Of a stretch of 46,069 bases of DNA, positions 15,744 to 25,061 are shown piece after piece. Below the pieces are notes generated by a model, which saw nothing but the letters and a program-made list of their open reading frames with translations, ran no database searches and was not told the DNA's origin. Position numbers and translations under genes: made by a program. The number at the start of each line of letters is the position of its first letter. The first letter of the stretch is position 1. Source of the DNA: an archaeon BMS3Bbin15 (GTDB lineage: Archaea > Hydrothermarchaeota > Hydrothermarchaeia > Hydrothermarchaeales > BMS3B); contig BDTY01000059.1 of NCBI GenBank assembly GCA_002897955.1, positions 1-46,069 on the forward strand. The letters are read 5' to 3'.

Positions 15744-16405
15744 TGCCAGGCATTCTCTCCTATAAGAGGTACAAAGACACACCCTCCGAGGTTCTCTTCG
15801 ATATACCTGTCTTTGCCAGTTTTTGTTATTCTCAGAAGCTCCTGTACACCCCTCGAGCCGACAGGAATTAAAAGCTTACCCCTTATTTTCATCTGTTCCT
15901 TGAGCACTTTGGGAACTTTCGGAGCGCCGGCAGTCACACATATTCTGTCATAAGGTGCAGCTTCTGCATAACCTTTACTCCCGTCTCCAACAATTATTTT
16001 TACATTTCTGCACAGTCCTGCTCTTTCTATATTCTTTCTTGCTATTTCGGCAAGTGATGCGAGCCTTTCGACAGAATAGACCTCTCCTTTATTTGCGACA
16101 AAGCCAGTAACACAGGCATGATAACCAGAGCCAGAACCAACCTCAAGAACCCTGTGCTCAGCTTTGATATCCAGTGCCTCGGACATAAGTGCTACCATAT
16201 GGGGTGCAGAGATTGTCTGCCCTTCGCCTATATGAATGGGCATATCTTCATAGGCTATATCTTCATATCTATCTGGCACAAATAAATGCCTGGGCACAGT
16301 GAGCACGGCTTCTTTAATCCTGCTGTCTCTGATAATTCCCTCAGCTTCGAGCTTTTCTACCATTTCCTTTCTGAGTCTCTCGAAGGGCAAAGAATTTTTA
16401 TCCAT
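15740..16405 (-). CDS. pcm: Protein-L-isoaspartate O-methyltransferase
   Basis: It methylates isoaspartyl residues in damaged proteins using SAM, starting their repair. The 221 residues carry the family start RLRKEMVEKLEAEGIIRD, the VPRHLFVPDRYEDIAYEDMP block, GEGQTISAPHMVALM and the SAM-binding motif LEVGSGSGYHACVTGFVA, followed by the acidic VYSVERL. Length is normal. The start codon is only 17 bp from that of the divergent DUF371 gene, so promoter elements of each must lie partly in or next to the other gene. Confidence 0.96.
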   Translation of the reverse strand: MDKNSLPFERLRKEMVEKLEAEGIIRDSRIKEAVLTVPRHLFVPDRYEDIAYEDMPIHIGEGQTISAPHMVALMSEALDIKAEHRVLEVGSGSGYHACVTGFVANKGEVYSVERLASLAEIARKNIERAGLCRNVKIIVGDGSKGYAEAAPYDRICVTAGAPKVPKVLKEQMKIRGKLLIPVGSRGVQELLRITKTGKDRYIEENLGGCVFVPLIGENAWH

Positions 16406-16422
16406 ATATACTATTTACCTTT

Positions 16423-16860
16423 ATGATAGAAAAAGTTATAGTCACAGCCAGAGGTCATGAGAATATAAAAGCACTTCACAGAACAACCATTGAAATTACA
16501 AAGCATGAGAATTTAAGTGAAAGGGGAGACTGTATAGCAGGAGTTGGTGCAGATAAATCAATGAAGGATTTTCCTGATAGCTTCAAAGAACTTGCCAGAG
16601 ATGAAAGAGTTAGAATAACTGTGACTCTGGAGGCAGAGGACATAAAAGAGGTTATTACTGGCAGAGGTGATTCATCTTTGACTTTTGAGCATGTTGATGA
16701 TATTGTGATAAGGAAAAGTAGGTTTACATGTCCCAGAACTCTTATGGTTGAGGCAGATAAGGCTGCAAAGGATATTTCAAGGGAGCTTGTAAAAAAACTG
16801 AAAAATCCCGGGGTTATACTTAAAGTTGAGATTGTGGCGGAGTTGATAAAGAGTTCATAA
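16423..16860 (+). CDS. DUF371 family protein
   Basis: This 145-residue archaeal conserved protein of unknown function starts IEKVIVTARGHENIKALHRT and has RGDCIAGVGADKS near 34-46, both typical of DUF371. No membrane segment or catalytic motif is seen. A TATA-like TTTTTATCC lies about 26 bp upstream of the ATG, so the mRNA is probably leaderless. It sits divergently from pcm and ends about 115 bp before the nuo operon. Confidence 0.85.
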   Translation: MIEKVIVTARGHENIKALHRTTIEITKHENLSERGDCIAGVGADKSMKDFPDSFKELARDERVRITVTLEAEDIKEVITGRGDSSLTFEHVDDIVIRKSRFTCPRTLMVEADKAAKDISRELVKKLKNPGVILKVEIVAELIKSS

Positions 16861-16927
16861 TGGTATATATTTATTCACACAATTTTCAAGGGAATAGTTA
16901 AATAAATTTTGAACGCCAATAGTAAAG

Positions 16928-16935
16928 TTTTTATA
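16928..16935 (+). promoter_or_regulatory. TATA box of the nuo operon
   Basis: TTTTTATA lies about 45 bp before nuoA, putting transcription start near 16958. The short leader contains GAGGTGATAAC, the SD for the TTG start. No second promoter is apparent within the tightly packed operon. Confidence 0.55.
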
Positions 16936-16975
16936 GGTAATCCACATAGTAGCTAACGGCTTTAGAGGTGATAAC

Positions 16976-17362
16976 TTGGGCCTTTCAGAGGATTTCATAC
17001 CGATTGCTATTTTCGTTGTAGTAGGACTGATGTTTCCTATGGTTACAGTATTTGTTTCCAGCCTTCTAAGGAGGCAGAAGAAGCCTGAGCCAGATAAGTA
17101 TTTAACATACGAGTGCAGTGTAATCCCCACTGGTTCTGCATGGATGCAGCATAATGTTGAGTATTATATGTATGCTTTGCTTTTTGTTGTATTTGATGTT
17201 GAAACAGTGTTCCTTTATCCATGGGCGGTTGTATTTAAGAAGATTGGGATTTTTGCTACGATTGATGTTATAATTTTTATTTTTGTTCTGGCTTTCGGTC
17301 TGGTTTATGCGTGGAAAAAAGGAGCTCTTGAGTGGATGAATGGAGGCGCTTCATGGAGATAA
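16976..17362 (+). CDS. nuoA: Complex I-like subunit A (NuoA/FpoA)
   Basis: This is a small membrane subunit of the proton-pumping NADH/F420H2-quinone oxidoreductase family. The 128 residues hold three membrane helices (about 8-30, 63-85, 93-112) and the conserved loop [12 protein letters not shown] between the first two, which in the family closes over the quinone site; the usual YECG is YECS here. Start is TTG at 16976 behind GAGGTGATAAC. First gene of an 11-gene operon; its 3' end overlaps nuoB by 10 bases. Confidence 0.93.
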   Translation: MGLSEDFIPIAIFVVVGLMFPMVTVFVSSLLRRQKKPEPDKYLTYECSVIPTGSAWMQHNVEYYMYALLFVVFDVETVFLYPWAVVFKKIGIFATIDVIIFIFVLAFGLVYAWKKGALEWMNGGASWR

Positions 17363-17823
17363 GGCTTCCCGGTGTGGTTTTAACAAAACTTGATAGACTG
17401 GTTTTTGATAGGGCGAGGGCCTATGCGATGTGGCCTCTTACCTTTGGTATAGCATGCTGTGCTATTGAGATGATGGCAACGGGCACATCCAGATATGATG
17501 CTTTTGAACGCTTTGGTATGCTTTTCAGGGCTACGCCAAGGCAGGCAGATTTGATGATAGTTGCTGGAACAGTTACTGAAAAGATGGCACCCAATGTCAG
17601 GAGACTATATGAGCAGATGCCAGAGCCCAAATATGTTATTGCAATGGGTGAGTGTGCCATCTCTGGTGGCCCTTTCTATGAAGGCTACAGCGTGGTGGAT
17701 GGCGTAGATAAGGTTATACCTGTTGATGTTTATGTGCCTGGCTGTCCGCCAAGGCCTGAAACACTTATTGATGCGATTGTAAAGCTTCAGAAGAAAATCA
17801 TAGCAGGAAAGATAGAGAGGTAA
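17353..17823 (+). CDS. nuoB: Complex I-like subunit B (NuoB/FpoB)
   Basis: This hydrophilic subunit carries the terminal iron-sulfur cluster N2, which passes electrons to the quinone. The 156 residues have all four ligands: the paired cysteines in [25 protein letters not shown] and [15 protein letters not shown]. Start 17353 is chosen because GGAGG stands 6 nt before it and MEIRLPG fits; an ATG 21 bases earlier lies inside nuoA. Confidence 0.96.
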   Translation: MEIRLPGVVLTKLDRLVFDRARAYAMWPLTFGIACCAIEMMATGTSRYDAFERFGMLFRATPRQADLMIVAGTVTEKMAPNVRRLYEQMPEPKYVIAMGECAISGGPFYEGYSVVDGVDKVIPVDVYVPGCPPRPETLIDAIVKLQKKIIAGKIER

Positions 17824-17827
17824 GCTC

Positions 17828-18310
17828 ATGACAGAGGATAAGCAGGAGCTAACACATGAAGTACTTGAAAAATTAAAATCTGAGTTTGGCGATAAAATTG
17901 TAGAGGCCGAAGTAAAGAGAGAGACACGACTCAGGATAAAAATTAAGGGTGAAGATGTCTTTGAAATTGCTGGTTATCTTAAGAATCAGCTTGATTTTGA
18001 CCATCTATCCAGCATAGCATCAGTGGATTATCCCGAGACGTTTGAAGTGGTCTATCATATATGGTCTTACCCAAGGAAGGTTTTGATACAGGTGAATGCT
18101 CTGGTGGATAAGGAGAGTGTCAGAATAAAAAGCCTGACACCACTCTGGAAGTCTGCCGACTGGCATGAGAGAGAAGTCTATGATATGATGGGAATTATCT
18201 TTGAGGGGCACCCTAACCTGAAGAGAATGCTTTTACCTGAAGACTTTAAGGGCTATCCGCTGAGGAAGGATTTCAAACTAGAGCCCAAGCCATGGTATAA
18301 GGAGGATTAG
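17828..18310 (+). CDS. nuoC: Complex I-like subunit C (NuoC/FpoC)
   Basis: This is the 30-kDa-type subunit of the peripheral arm. The 160 residues have the family mark [28 protein letters not shown] at about 117-144 and end with the conserved [13 protein letters not shown]. It is separate from nuoD, as in archaea, not fused as in some bacteria. AGAGAGGTAAGCTC precedes the ATG; nuoD follows after two bases. Confidence 0.95.
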   Translation: MTEDKQELTHEVLEKLKSEFGDKIVEAEVKRETRLRIKIKGEDVFEIAGYLKNQLDFDHLSSIASVDYPETFEVVYHIWSYPRKVLIQVNALVDKESVRIKSLTPLWKSADWHEREVYDMMGIIFEGHPNLKRMLLPEDFKGYPLRKDFKLEPKPWYKED

Positions 18311-18312
18311 AG

Positions 18313-19422
18313 ATGGATGAAGAGATTAGAACAGAGGAATTTATTCTTAATATAGGTCCGCAGCATCCATCGACCCATGGTGTTGCAAGGCTTGTTACCA
18401 GACTCAATGGAGAAACGGTTGTCGGAATTGAGCCCGTTATTGGCTACCTGCATAGAGGTCTGGAGAAGATTGGTGAGAACAAAACATATGAGAAGTTTCT
18501 GCCTTTAACAGATAGAATGGATTATATCTCTTCCATGACCAACAACCATGCATATGTGCTTGCTGTTGAGGAGCTTCTCGGGATTGAAGTGCCTGAGAGA
18601 GCAGAGTATCTCAGGGTTACTCTTTCTGAACTTCAGAGAATAGCTAACCATCTTATGTTTATAGCAGCTTTTGGCGCTGACCTTGGTGCATGGACTATTA
18701 TGATGTACGGCTTCAGGGAGAGAGAGATGGTTCTTGACCTTATGTCGATGGTCACAGGGCAGAGGCTTCTTTACAATTTCATGAGAGTGGGTGGCCTTAA
18801 GGAGGATGTGCCTGTAGGCTGGGTTTCAAAAGTTAGAGAATTTCTTAAGGCTCTTCCAGAGAGGCTTGAAGACTATAGAACTTACTTCTTCAACAATGAA
18901 ATATTTCTTGGCAGAGTTGAGGGTGTTGGTATACTCAAGGCAAAGGATGCCATAAATATGGGTGTTACAGGCCCTAATCTCAGAGCCGCGGGTGTGGCAT
19001 ATGATGTAAGAAAGGACGACCCATATTCCTATTATGATAGATTTGATTTTGATGTGATTACTGAGAAGGAAGGGGATACTTTTTCAAGGTTCAAGGTCAG
19101 GTTTAATGAGATTTATGAAAGTTTGAAGATAGTGAAGGAGGGTATTGAAGCTCTGCCAGAAGGTGAAGTCAGAGCCAAGGTACCGAAGATTATTAAGCCT
19201 CCTGCCGGGGAAGCTTATTCAAGAATAGAGTCGCCAAAGGGTGAACTTGCCTTTTATATAGTGAGTGACGGGAAAACAGATAAGCCTTACAGGGTTAAGG
19301 TAAGAAGTCCTGCTTTCTGTAATTTATCCTCTTTCCCTCATTATGCTGTTGGTGATATTATTCCTGATATGATTGCAAATTTTGCAAGTATTGATATAGT
19401 AATGGGTGAAATTGACAGGTAG
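18313..19422 (+). CDS. nuoD: Complex I-like subunit D (NuoD/FpoD)
   Basis: This 49-kDa-type subunit forms the quinone pocket with NuoB and is related to the hydrogenase large subunit. The 369 residues start with the QHPSTHGVARLVTRL loop (quinone-head His) and include EPVIGYLHRGLEKIGE, PLTDRMDYISSM and the C-terminal FASIDIVMGEIDR. The nickel-binding cysteines of hydrogenases are absent, as expected, so this is a respiratory enzyme rather than an Ech-type hydrogenase. Confidence 0.96.
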   Translation: MDEEIRTEEFILNIGPQHPSTHGVARLVTRLNGETVVGIEPVIGYLHRGLEKIGENKTYEKFLPLTDRMDYISSMTNNHAYVLAVEELLGIEVPERAEYLRVTLSELQRIANHLMFIAAFGADLGAWTIMMYGFREREMVLDLMSMVTGQRLLYNFMRVGGLKEDVPVGWVSKVREFLKALPERLEDYRTYFFNNEIFLGRVEGVGILKAKDAINMGVTGPNLRAAGVAYDVRKDDPYSYYDRFDFDVITEKEGDTFSRFKVRFNEIYESLKIVKEGIEALPEGEVRAKVPKIIKPPAGEAYSRIESPKGELAFYIVSDGKTDKPYRVKVRSPAFCNLSSFPHYAVGDIIPDMIANFASIDIVMGEIDR

Positions 19423-19430
19423 GCGAGGTT

Positions 19431-20474
19431 ATGCTAGAGAATATTTTATACGGAGCAAGTGGCGTTGAGAAGGGACTTATAAGAGGTATAGTTGGAGTTA
19501 TTGCAACTATAATCTTTGTTTCGCTGAATGTGCTCTTTCTCACATGGCTGGAGAGGAAGATAATTGCTAGAATTCATGTAAGGTACGGACCAAACAGGAC
19601 GGGACGCTATGGTTTGTTCCAGCCTGTTGCTGATATGATGAAGCTTCTAACAAAAGAGGACATTGTGCCTAAGGATGCAGATAAGATTGCTTATAATACT
19701 GCTCCATGGCTTGCATTCCTCTTTGCTCTACTTCCTGCTGCAGCTATAGGCATAGCTACGGGCTTGATAGCAACCAATATAAGTGTTGGATTGCTATATA
19801 TCGTGGCAGTTTCTTCCCTTTCAACGATTGCAGTGATTATGGCAGGATGGGGGTCTAACAACAAGTATTCTCTTCTGGGTGCCATGAGAACTGCTGCTCA
19901 GAGTTTGAGTTATGAAATGCCACTGGTTCTGAGCATGATAGGTATAGTTGCTATTGTCGGCTCTCTGAATACTCAGAATATTGTTGCTGCCCAGTCTCAT
20001 GCCTGGTTTGGCATTATACCCAAGTGGTTTATTTTCTATCAGCCTTTAGCCTTTGTTGTCTTTTTCTCTGCAGTGGTTGCTGAGATGGGCAGAATACCTT
20101 TTGACCTTCCAGAAAGTGAATCTGAACTTGTTGCAGGGTTTCATACAGAATATGGAGGGATGAAATTTGCAATGTTCATGTTTGCGGAATATATTCACCT
20201 TGTTGTTGGTGCTGCTCTTGTTGTAACTCTATTCTTTGGAGGCTGGTATTTACCTGTGATTTCGGGTATCTTTGCGAATACGGGTTATCTAAATTATATT
20301 GTCCAGATAGTAATCTTTATTGCCAAGATGTATGCTATAATCTTCATACTCATATGGATTCGTGGTACTCTTACAAGAACTAAGATTAATCAGATGCTTA
20401 GCTTTGGCTGGAAGGTTTTACTTCCTCTGGCTCTTATAAATATAGTAATAACTGGAGTGATTCTAAGCCTGTAG
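19431..20474 (+). CDS. nuoH: Complex I-like subunit H (NuoH/FpoH)
   Basis: This membrane subunit joins the peripheral and membrane arms and lines the quinone channel. The 347 residues have about eight helices and the conserved loops ERKIIARIHVRYGPNRTG, QPVADMMKLLTKEDI and AEMGRIPFDLPESESELVAG. GAGG precedes the ATG. Nothing is truncated. Confidence 0.96.
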   Translation: MLENILYGASGVEKGLIRGIVGVIATIIFVSLNVLFLTWLERKIIARIHVRYGPNRTGRYGLFQPVADMMKLLTKEDIVPKDADKIAYNTAPWLAFLFALLPAAAIGIATGLIATNISVGLLYIVAVSSLSTIAVIMAGWGSNNKYSLLGAMRTAAQSLSYEMPLVLSMIGIVAIVGSLNTQNIVAAQSHAWFGIIPKWFIFYQPLAFVVFFSAVVAEMGRIPFDLPESESELVAGFHTEYGGMKFAMFMFAEYIHLVVGAALVVTLFFGGWYLPVISGIFANTGYLNYIVQIVIFIAKMYAIIFILIWIRGTLTRTKINQMLSFGWKVLLPLALINIVITGVILSL

Positions 20475-20483
20475 GTGATTGTT

Positions 20484-20939
20484 ATGATTGAGAGAATGAA
20501 GAGATTGAGTCATATTCTGCCCATGTATGTAACCTTCAAGCACCTTTTCAAGCCACCAATTACAATTCAATATCCCGAGGTAGTAGAGGAGCTTCCCCCT
20601 CGATACAGGGCAAGGCACAGGTTTGTTATTGAGAACTGTATGTCATGTGGTGCCTGTGCAAGGGCATGTCCAAACCAGACTATCAGGATGAAGCTTGTCA
20701 GGGTGGATGAAAAGAAGGTCAAGGACAGGGTTATTAAAAAGAAGATACAGCATCCTGAGATTTACTATGGCAGGTGTATGTTCTGCGGTCTATGTGTTGA
20801 AGCCTGCCCTGCAAAGCCAAAAGCTCTTGTATGGAGTAATAAGGAAATGGAACTGGCAGAGTATACAAGGGAAGAGCTCTTCTATCCTTACTGGAGGCTG
20901 GCAGGTTTATCAGAACCCCCGGAGGAGGATAAACAATGA
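20484..20939 (+). CDS. nuoI: Complex I-like subunit I (NuoI/FpoI), 2x[4Fe-4S]
   Basis: This ferredoxin-like subunit passes electrons to NuoB. The 151 residues carry two complete cluster motifs, CMSCGACARACP and CMFCGLCVEACP, with the KFRPR-like entry replaced by PPRYRARHRFVI. The ATG at 20484 has GGTGAT 4 nt upstream; the GTG at 20475 is less likely. The stop overlaps nuoJ (ATGA). In a headless complex this subunit is a probable docking site for an electron donor such as ferredoxin or an F420H2 module. Confidence 0.95.
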   Translation: MIERMKRLSHILPMYVTFKHLFKPPITIQYPEVVEELPPRYRARHRFVIENCMSCGACARACPNQTIRMKLVRVDEKKVKDRVIKKKIQHPEIYYGRCMFCGLCVEACPAKPKALVWSNKEMELAEYTREELFYPYWRLAGLSEPPEEDKQ

Positions 20940-21430
20940 TGAATATTATAGTTTTTTTTATTATAAGTGCTATAACTGTACTCTCGGCTATTGCTGTAAT
21001 TTCAACCCAGAGGATTATGCATTCTGTTCTTTCTCTTGCTGTGATGCTTCTCAGTGTGGCAGCACTATATGCAACTCTCAATGCTGAGTTTCTTGCAGTT
21101 ATTCAGGTTCTTGTTTATGCGGGTGGTGTTGTTGTTCTCCTGCTCTTTGCAACAATGCTCACAAGGAGTGACCTTCAGATTAAAAGAGAGCCGAGTGATG
21201 ATATAAAGCCGGCTGCTGCTGCTGTCTTTGCCATTGGCCTGCTTTTCTATATAGTTGGAAACAACTGGGAAAGTTTGAAGGGTCCAGAGGTGGTGGGCAG
21301 TGTTAAAAATATAGGTATGCTCATCTTTAATGTGAAAAAGGATGTAATACCTTTTGAGATTATTTCTCTTGTGCTTCTCGCCGCCATGGTCGGAGCAATA
21401 TTTCTGGGTAGAGAGGAGGCTGGACAATGA
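20936..21430 (+). CDS. nuoJ: Complex I-like subunit J (NuoJ/FpoJ)
   Basis: This membrane subunit has five predicted helices in 164 residues, including the conserved AEFLAVIQVLVYAGGVVVLLLF, which carries the pi-bulge helix linked to coupling. It is a single full-length gene, unlike methanosarcinal fpoJ, which is split in two. It overlaps nuoI and nuoK by four bases on each side. Confidence 0.93.
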   Translation: MMNIIVFFIISAITVLSAIAVISTQRIMHSVLSLAVMLLSVAALYATLNAEFLAVIQVLVYAGGVVVLLLFATMLTRSDLQIKREPSDDIKPAAAAVFAIGLLFYIVGNNWESLKGPEVVGSVKNIGMLIFNVKKDVIPFEIISLVLLAAMVGAIFLGREEAGQ

Positions 21431-21735
21431 CCGAAGTTACAGTTTTTTATTATCTTGTGCTTTCAGTGGTAATTTTTTCGATAGGCGCATATGGAATGTT
21501 AAGTTCAAAGAACGGTGTAAGGCTTTTGATGAGTATTGAGATTATGTTAAATGCCGTAAATATCAATCTGGTTGCTTTCTCCAGTTTTCAGGGAAATCTT
21601 ACAGGTCAGGTTTTTGCTGCCTTCACAATAGCTATAGCTGCAGCAGAGGCGACTGTGGGACTGGCAATACTTCTTGCCCTATACAGGAGCTTTGGCACAG
21701 TAAATCTTAGAAAGATTTCCAAAATGAGGTGGTAA
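21427..21735 (+). CDS. nuoK: Complex I-like subunit K (NuoK/FpoK)
   Basis: This small subunit of 102 residues has three helices and the two conserved membrane glutamates of proton transfer, in LLMSIEIMLNAVNINLVAFS and AIAAAEATVGLAILLAL. ATGA overlap with nuoJ. Confidence 0.94.
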   Translation: MTEVTVFYYLVLSVVIFSIGAYGMLSSKNGVRLLMSIEIMLNAVNINLVAFSSFQGNLTGQVFAAFTIAIAAAEATVGLAILLALYRSFGTVNLRKISKMRW

Positions 21736-21737
21736 AG

Positions 21738-23603
21738 ATGATAGTGGAGTACGCCTGGATAATACCTCTTCTCCCAGCAATAGCCTTTCTATTAATTATC
21801 CTATTTGGAAAGGACAGAAAAGAAGGAGGAGGCTATATTGCAGTTTCTCTGATAGGTACTTCAATGATTCTCTCTCTTTTGACTATTGCAGAGGTAGTTT
21901 TGACTGGTAAGGGTTATGAGAGCACAGGAACAAACTGGCTTGGCATTAAAGGGTTCCAGTTCGGTCTTCTTGTCGACCAGCTTTCTTCCGTTATGCTCTT
22001 TGTTGTTTCTGTTATCGGTTTTGTGATTGTTGTTTACTCTCTTGGTTATATGAAAGGAGACCATGATGTTCAGCGTTACTATGCTGAGATGAGTCTATTT
22101 ATAGCAAGTATGCTTGCTCTGGTTATATCCTCAAATCTCGTACTTTTCTTTATAGCATGGGAGCTTGTTGGACTTTCTTCATATCTATTAATAGGCTTCT
22201 GGTACCGCAAGCCAAGTGCAGCCAGCGCCGCAAAGAAGGCTTTTCTTGTAACGAGAGTTGGAGACATAATGCTACTTGCTGGAATAATTATACTCTATAT
22301 AAACCTCGGTACAGCAAATATAAGGGAGCTCTTTGTGCTGGCTCCACATGCTAACGTAGGAATGTTAACTCTTGCCACTCTACTCATCTTTGGAGGTGCA
22401 GCAGGTAAGAGTGCCCAGTTTCCACTACATGTTTGGCTGCCGGATGCCATGGAGGGTCCGACTACGGTATCAGCATTGATACATGCGGCTACAATGGTTA
22501 CTGCTGGAATTTTTCTTGTTGCAAGAGTATATCCACTGTTCACCTCAGAGTCTCTGATGGTAGTTGCCTGGATAGGTGGAATAACTGCTTTAATGGCTGC
22601 TGCTATGGCTGTTGTGATGACAGATATAAAGAGGGTAATAGCATACTCCACCATATCACATCTGGGTTTTATGACTGTGGCTCTTGGAGTGGGTGGTTAT
22701 TTTGCTGGAATCTTCCACCTGTTTAATCATTCTTTCTTTAAAGCTCTTTTATTCCTGTGTGCGGGTGCGGTTATTCATGCTACCCATACTCAGGATATCC
22801 GTGACATGGGCGGACTGTGGAAGAAGATGCCAATAACAGGGACTGCCTTCTTTATTGGTGCCTGGTCACTTTCAGGTTTCCCGCCATGGAGTGGTTTCTG
22901 GAGTAAGGATGCGATTCTTGATAAAGTTTATGCGTATAATCCTGTGCTTTTCGCAATTATTGCCGGGGCAGTAATTCTATCAGCTGTGTATATCTTCAGA
23001 CTCTTCATCATAGTATTTATGGGTAAGGAGGGAAAGGCCACAAAACACGCACATGAAGTGTCTCGCGTAATGACTACTCCTTTAATAGCCCTCAGTATAG
23101 GTGCTCTTTTTTCCGGCTTTTTGGTGTTCTTCGGATTCAAATCATTTTTGATGAAATCACTGCCAGAGAATTTTGCGGGAGCACTGGAGAAAGTTTCAGT
23201 AGCCGGTGCAGGTGCTCATGAATATGTTACGTACCTCAGTATATTTCTGGTTGCTCTTGGTATAGTTGCTGTGTGGGCAGTTTACAGCCTGAAAATAGTT
23301 GAGGCAAGAAGTATAAGGCACACCTTTTCTCCTATCCATACACTTCTCATAAACAAATTTTACATAGACCATATATATCTGTTCATATCCAAGAAGGTGA
23401 TTTGGGATATAGGCATAATAGTGAATGGTATAGATGAATATTTTGTTGATGGCACAGTGAATGGAATAGGAAAGCTCAGTATTGCCTTTGGTGAAAAACT
23501 GAGAAAACTTCAGACAGGTGTTGTACAGGATTATGCTGCCTGGATCCTTTTTGGTACCGGGATAATTCTGATTATATTTAAAGCTAAAGGAGGAATGATT
23601 TAG
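21738..23603 (+). CDS. nuoL: Complex I-like antiporter subunit L (NuoL/FpoL)
   Basis: This Mrp-antiporter-like proton-pumping subunit has 621 residues and about 16 helices. Conserved features are FIAWELVGLSSYLLIGFW (key Glu of TM5), AAGKSAQFPLHVWLPDAMEG (key Lys), SALIHAATMVTAG and FNHSFFKALLFLCAGAVIH, plus the long C-terminal extension with the lateral helix. Start 21738 has GAGGTGG 5 nt upstream; an earlier GTG lies in the end of nuoK. Confidence 0.95.
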   Translation: MIVEYAWIIPLLPAIAFLLIILFGKDRKEGGGYIAVSLIGTSMILSLLTIAEVVLTGKGYESTGTNWLGIKGFQFGLLVDQLSSVMLFVVSVIGFVIVVYSLGYMKGDHDVQRYYAEMSLFIASMLALVISSNLVLFFIAWELVGLSSYLLIGFWYRKPSAASAAKKAFLVTRVGDIMLLAGIIILYINLGTANIRELFVLAPHANVGMLTLATLLIFGGAAGKSAQFPLHVWLPDAMEGPTTVSALIHAATMVTAGIFLVARVYPLFTSESLMVVAWIGGITALMAAAMAVVMTDIKRVIAYSTISHLGFMTVALGVGGYFAGIFHLFNHSFFKALLFLCAGAVIHATHTQDIRDMGGLWKKMPITGTAFFIGAWSLSGFPPWSGFWSKDAILDKVYAYNPVLFAIIAGAVILSAVYIFRLFIIVFMGKEGKATKHAHEVSRVMTTPLIALSIGALFSGFLVFFGFKSFLMKSLPENFAGALEKVSVAGAGAHEYVTYLSIFLVALGIVAVWAVYSLKIVEARSIRHTFSPIHTLLINKFYIDHIYLFISKKVIWDIGIIVNGIDEYFVDGTVNGIGKLSIAFGEKLRKLQTGVVQDYAAWILFGTGIILIIFKAKGGMI

Positions 23604-25061
23604 GTGATGGTGCCTCTTCTAATCTCAGTACCCTTTATTGGAGGAATAATTGGTTATTGTGTATCAAAGTATGATAATACTAAAGTAAAGGCTGTTGCTT
23701 TAACTACTGCTCTTTTTGAGTTTCTCCTTACCCTGGGGTTTCTTTCAAGCTTAATTTCAGGAGGTGCCAGAAGCCAGACTTACAGCTACTGGATTAAGAG
23801 CTTAAATATAAATTTCACCTTTGGAATAGATGGTCTGACTGTTGCTATGGTGCTTCTGACTGGGTTGATATTTGTAGTTTCGGTAGTATCTGCCTGGGAC
23901 AGAATAAAAATGAGAGAAGGAACTTTCTATGCTCTCCTCCTGTTCATGGAAGCAGGGCTTATGGGAGTTTTTACGTCCTTTAATCTCATTATTTTCTATG
24001 TATTCTGGGAAATAGTGCTTATTCCAGCTTTCTTCTTGGTAGGGATTTATGGAGGTAAGAATCGTAAATATGCTGCCTTAAAACTCTTCATGTATACTCA
24101 TCTTGGAAGTTTGTTCATGTTTATTGGTATTCTGATGCTCTATTTCAATACAGGTAGTTTCAATATATATGAAATTTCAAAGTTGAGCTCGGCAATACCG
24201 CCACATGTCAGGACTCTAATTTTCCTGCTACTCTTCATAGGATTTGCTGTTAAAATACCTCTGGTTCCATTTCATTCATGGCTTCCTGATGCGTATACTG
24301 AGGCACCCTATCCTGTCAGTATAATACTATCTGGCCTGTTATCAAAGATGGGCCTCTATGGCCTTATAAGGCTTGGAATTACTCTCTTACCTTCGACCTA
24401 CGCACAGTATGCAGACCCGATTGCTATCATCGGGCTGGTTACAATCTTCTATGCTGCTTTCTCAGCTCTTGCTCAGAAGGATATAAAACGTCTTGTGGCA
24501 TTTTCCAGCCTGAGTCATGTGGGCTTTATAACTCTGGGTATTGCATCTTTAAGCCTCATTGGGCTGAATGGTGCAATATTTCAGATGGTTTCCCATGGGC
24601 TTATGATTGCTCTTCTGTTCCTGCTTGTTGGATTGTTAAGGAGGAGTACGGGTACGAGTTCAATAAGTAAGCTCAGGGGTTTCGTATCCAGGAATCGTTT
24701 TGTCGGCTGGTTTCTGGTCTTTGCGTCTCTGGCCTCTCTCGGTTTACCCGGATTGAGTGGCTTTGTTGGTGAGATAACCATACTTATGGGTACCTATAAG
24801 ACCTTCTCTGTCTTTGCCTTTATTGCCATTCTGTCTCTTCCGCTGACAGCAGGCTACTACCTCTGGATGCTTCAGAGAAGTGCGTTTGGTACAGAGAACG
24901 AGAGGGTTAAGAGAGCATACTTTAAAATTAAGGGTAGTGAAGCTTTTGTGGTTGTAGTTTTAGCTATTTTAATCGCATGTCTTGGGCTTTATCCAGCACC
25001 TCTTATGCATCTTGTATCGGCAACATCGCAAACTCTCCTTAAACTGACCGGAGGTATATAA
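23604..25061 (+). CDS. nuoM: Complex I-like antiporter subunit M (NuoM/FpoM)
   Basis: This is the second antiporter-like subunit, 485 residues, about 14 helices. Key blocks are FYVFWEIVLIPAFFLVGIYG (TM5 Glu), AVKIPLVPFHSWLPDAYTEA (TM7 Lys), SIILSGLLSKMGLYGLIR and SSLSHVGFITLGI. The GTG directly follows the nuoL stop, with GGAGG about 10 nt before; ATG 23607 is an alternative. Confidence 0.95.
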   Translation: MMVPLLISVPFIGGIIGYCVSKYDNTKVKAVALTTALFEFLLTLGFLSSLISGGARSQTYSYWIKSLNINFTFGIDGLTVAMVLLTGLIFVVSVVSAWDRIKMREGTFYALLLFMEAGLMGVFTSFNLIIFYVFWEIVLIPAFFLVGIYGGKNRKYAALKLFMYTHLGSLFMFIGILMLYFNTGSFNIYEISKLSSAIPPHVRTLIFLLLFIGFAVKIPLVPFHSWLPDAYTEAPYPVSIILSGLLSKMGLYGLIRLGITLLPSTYAQYADPIAIIGLVTIFYAAFSALAQKDIKRLVAFSSLSHVGFITLGIASLSLIGLNGAIFQMVSHGLMIALLFLLVGLLRRSTGTSSISKLRGFVSRNRFVGWFLVFASLASLGLPGLSGFVGEITILMGTYKTFSVFAFIAILSLPLTAGYYLWMLQRSAFGTENERVKRAYFKIKGSEAFVVVVLAILIACLGLYPAPLMHLVSATSQTLLKLTGGI

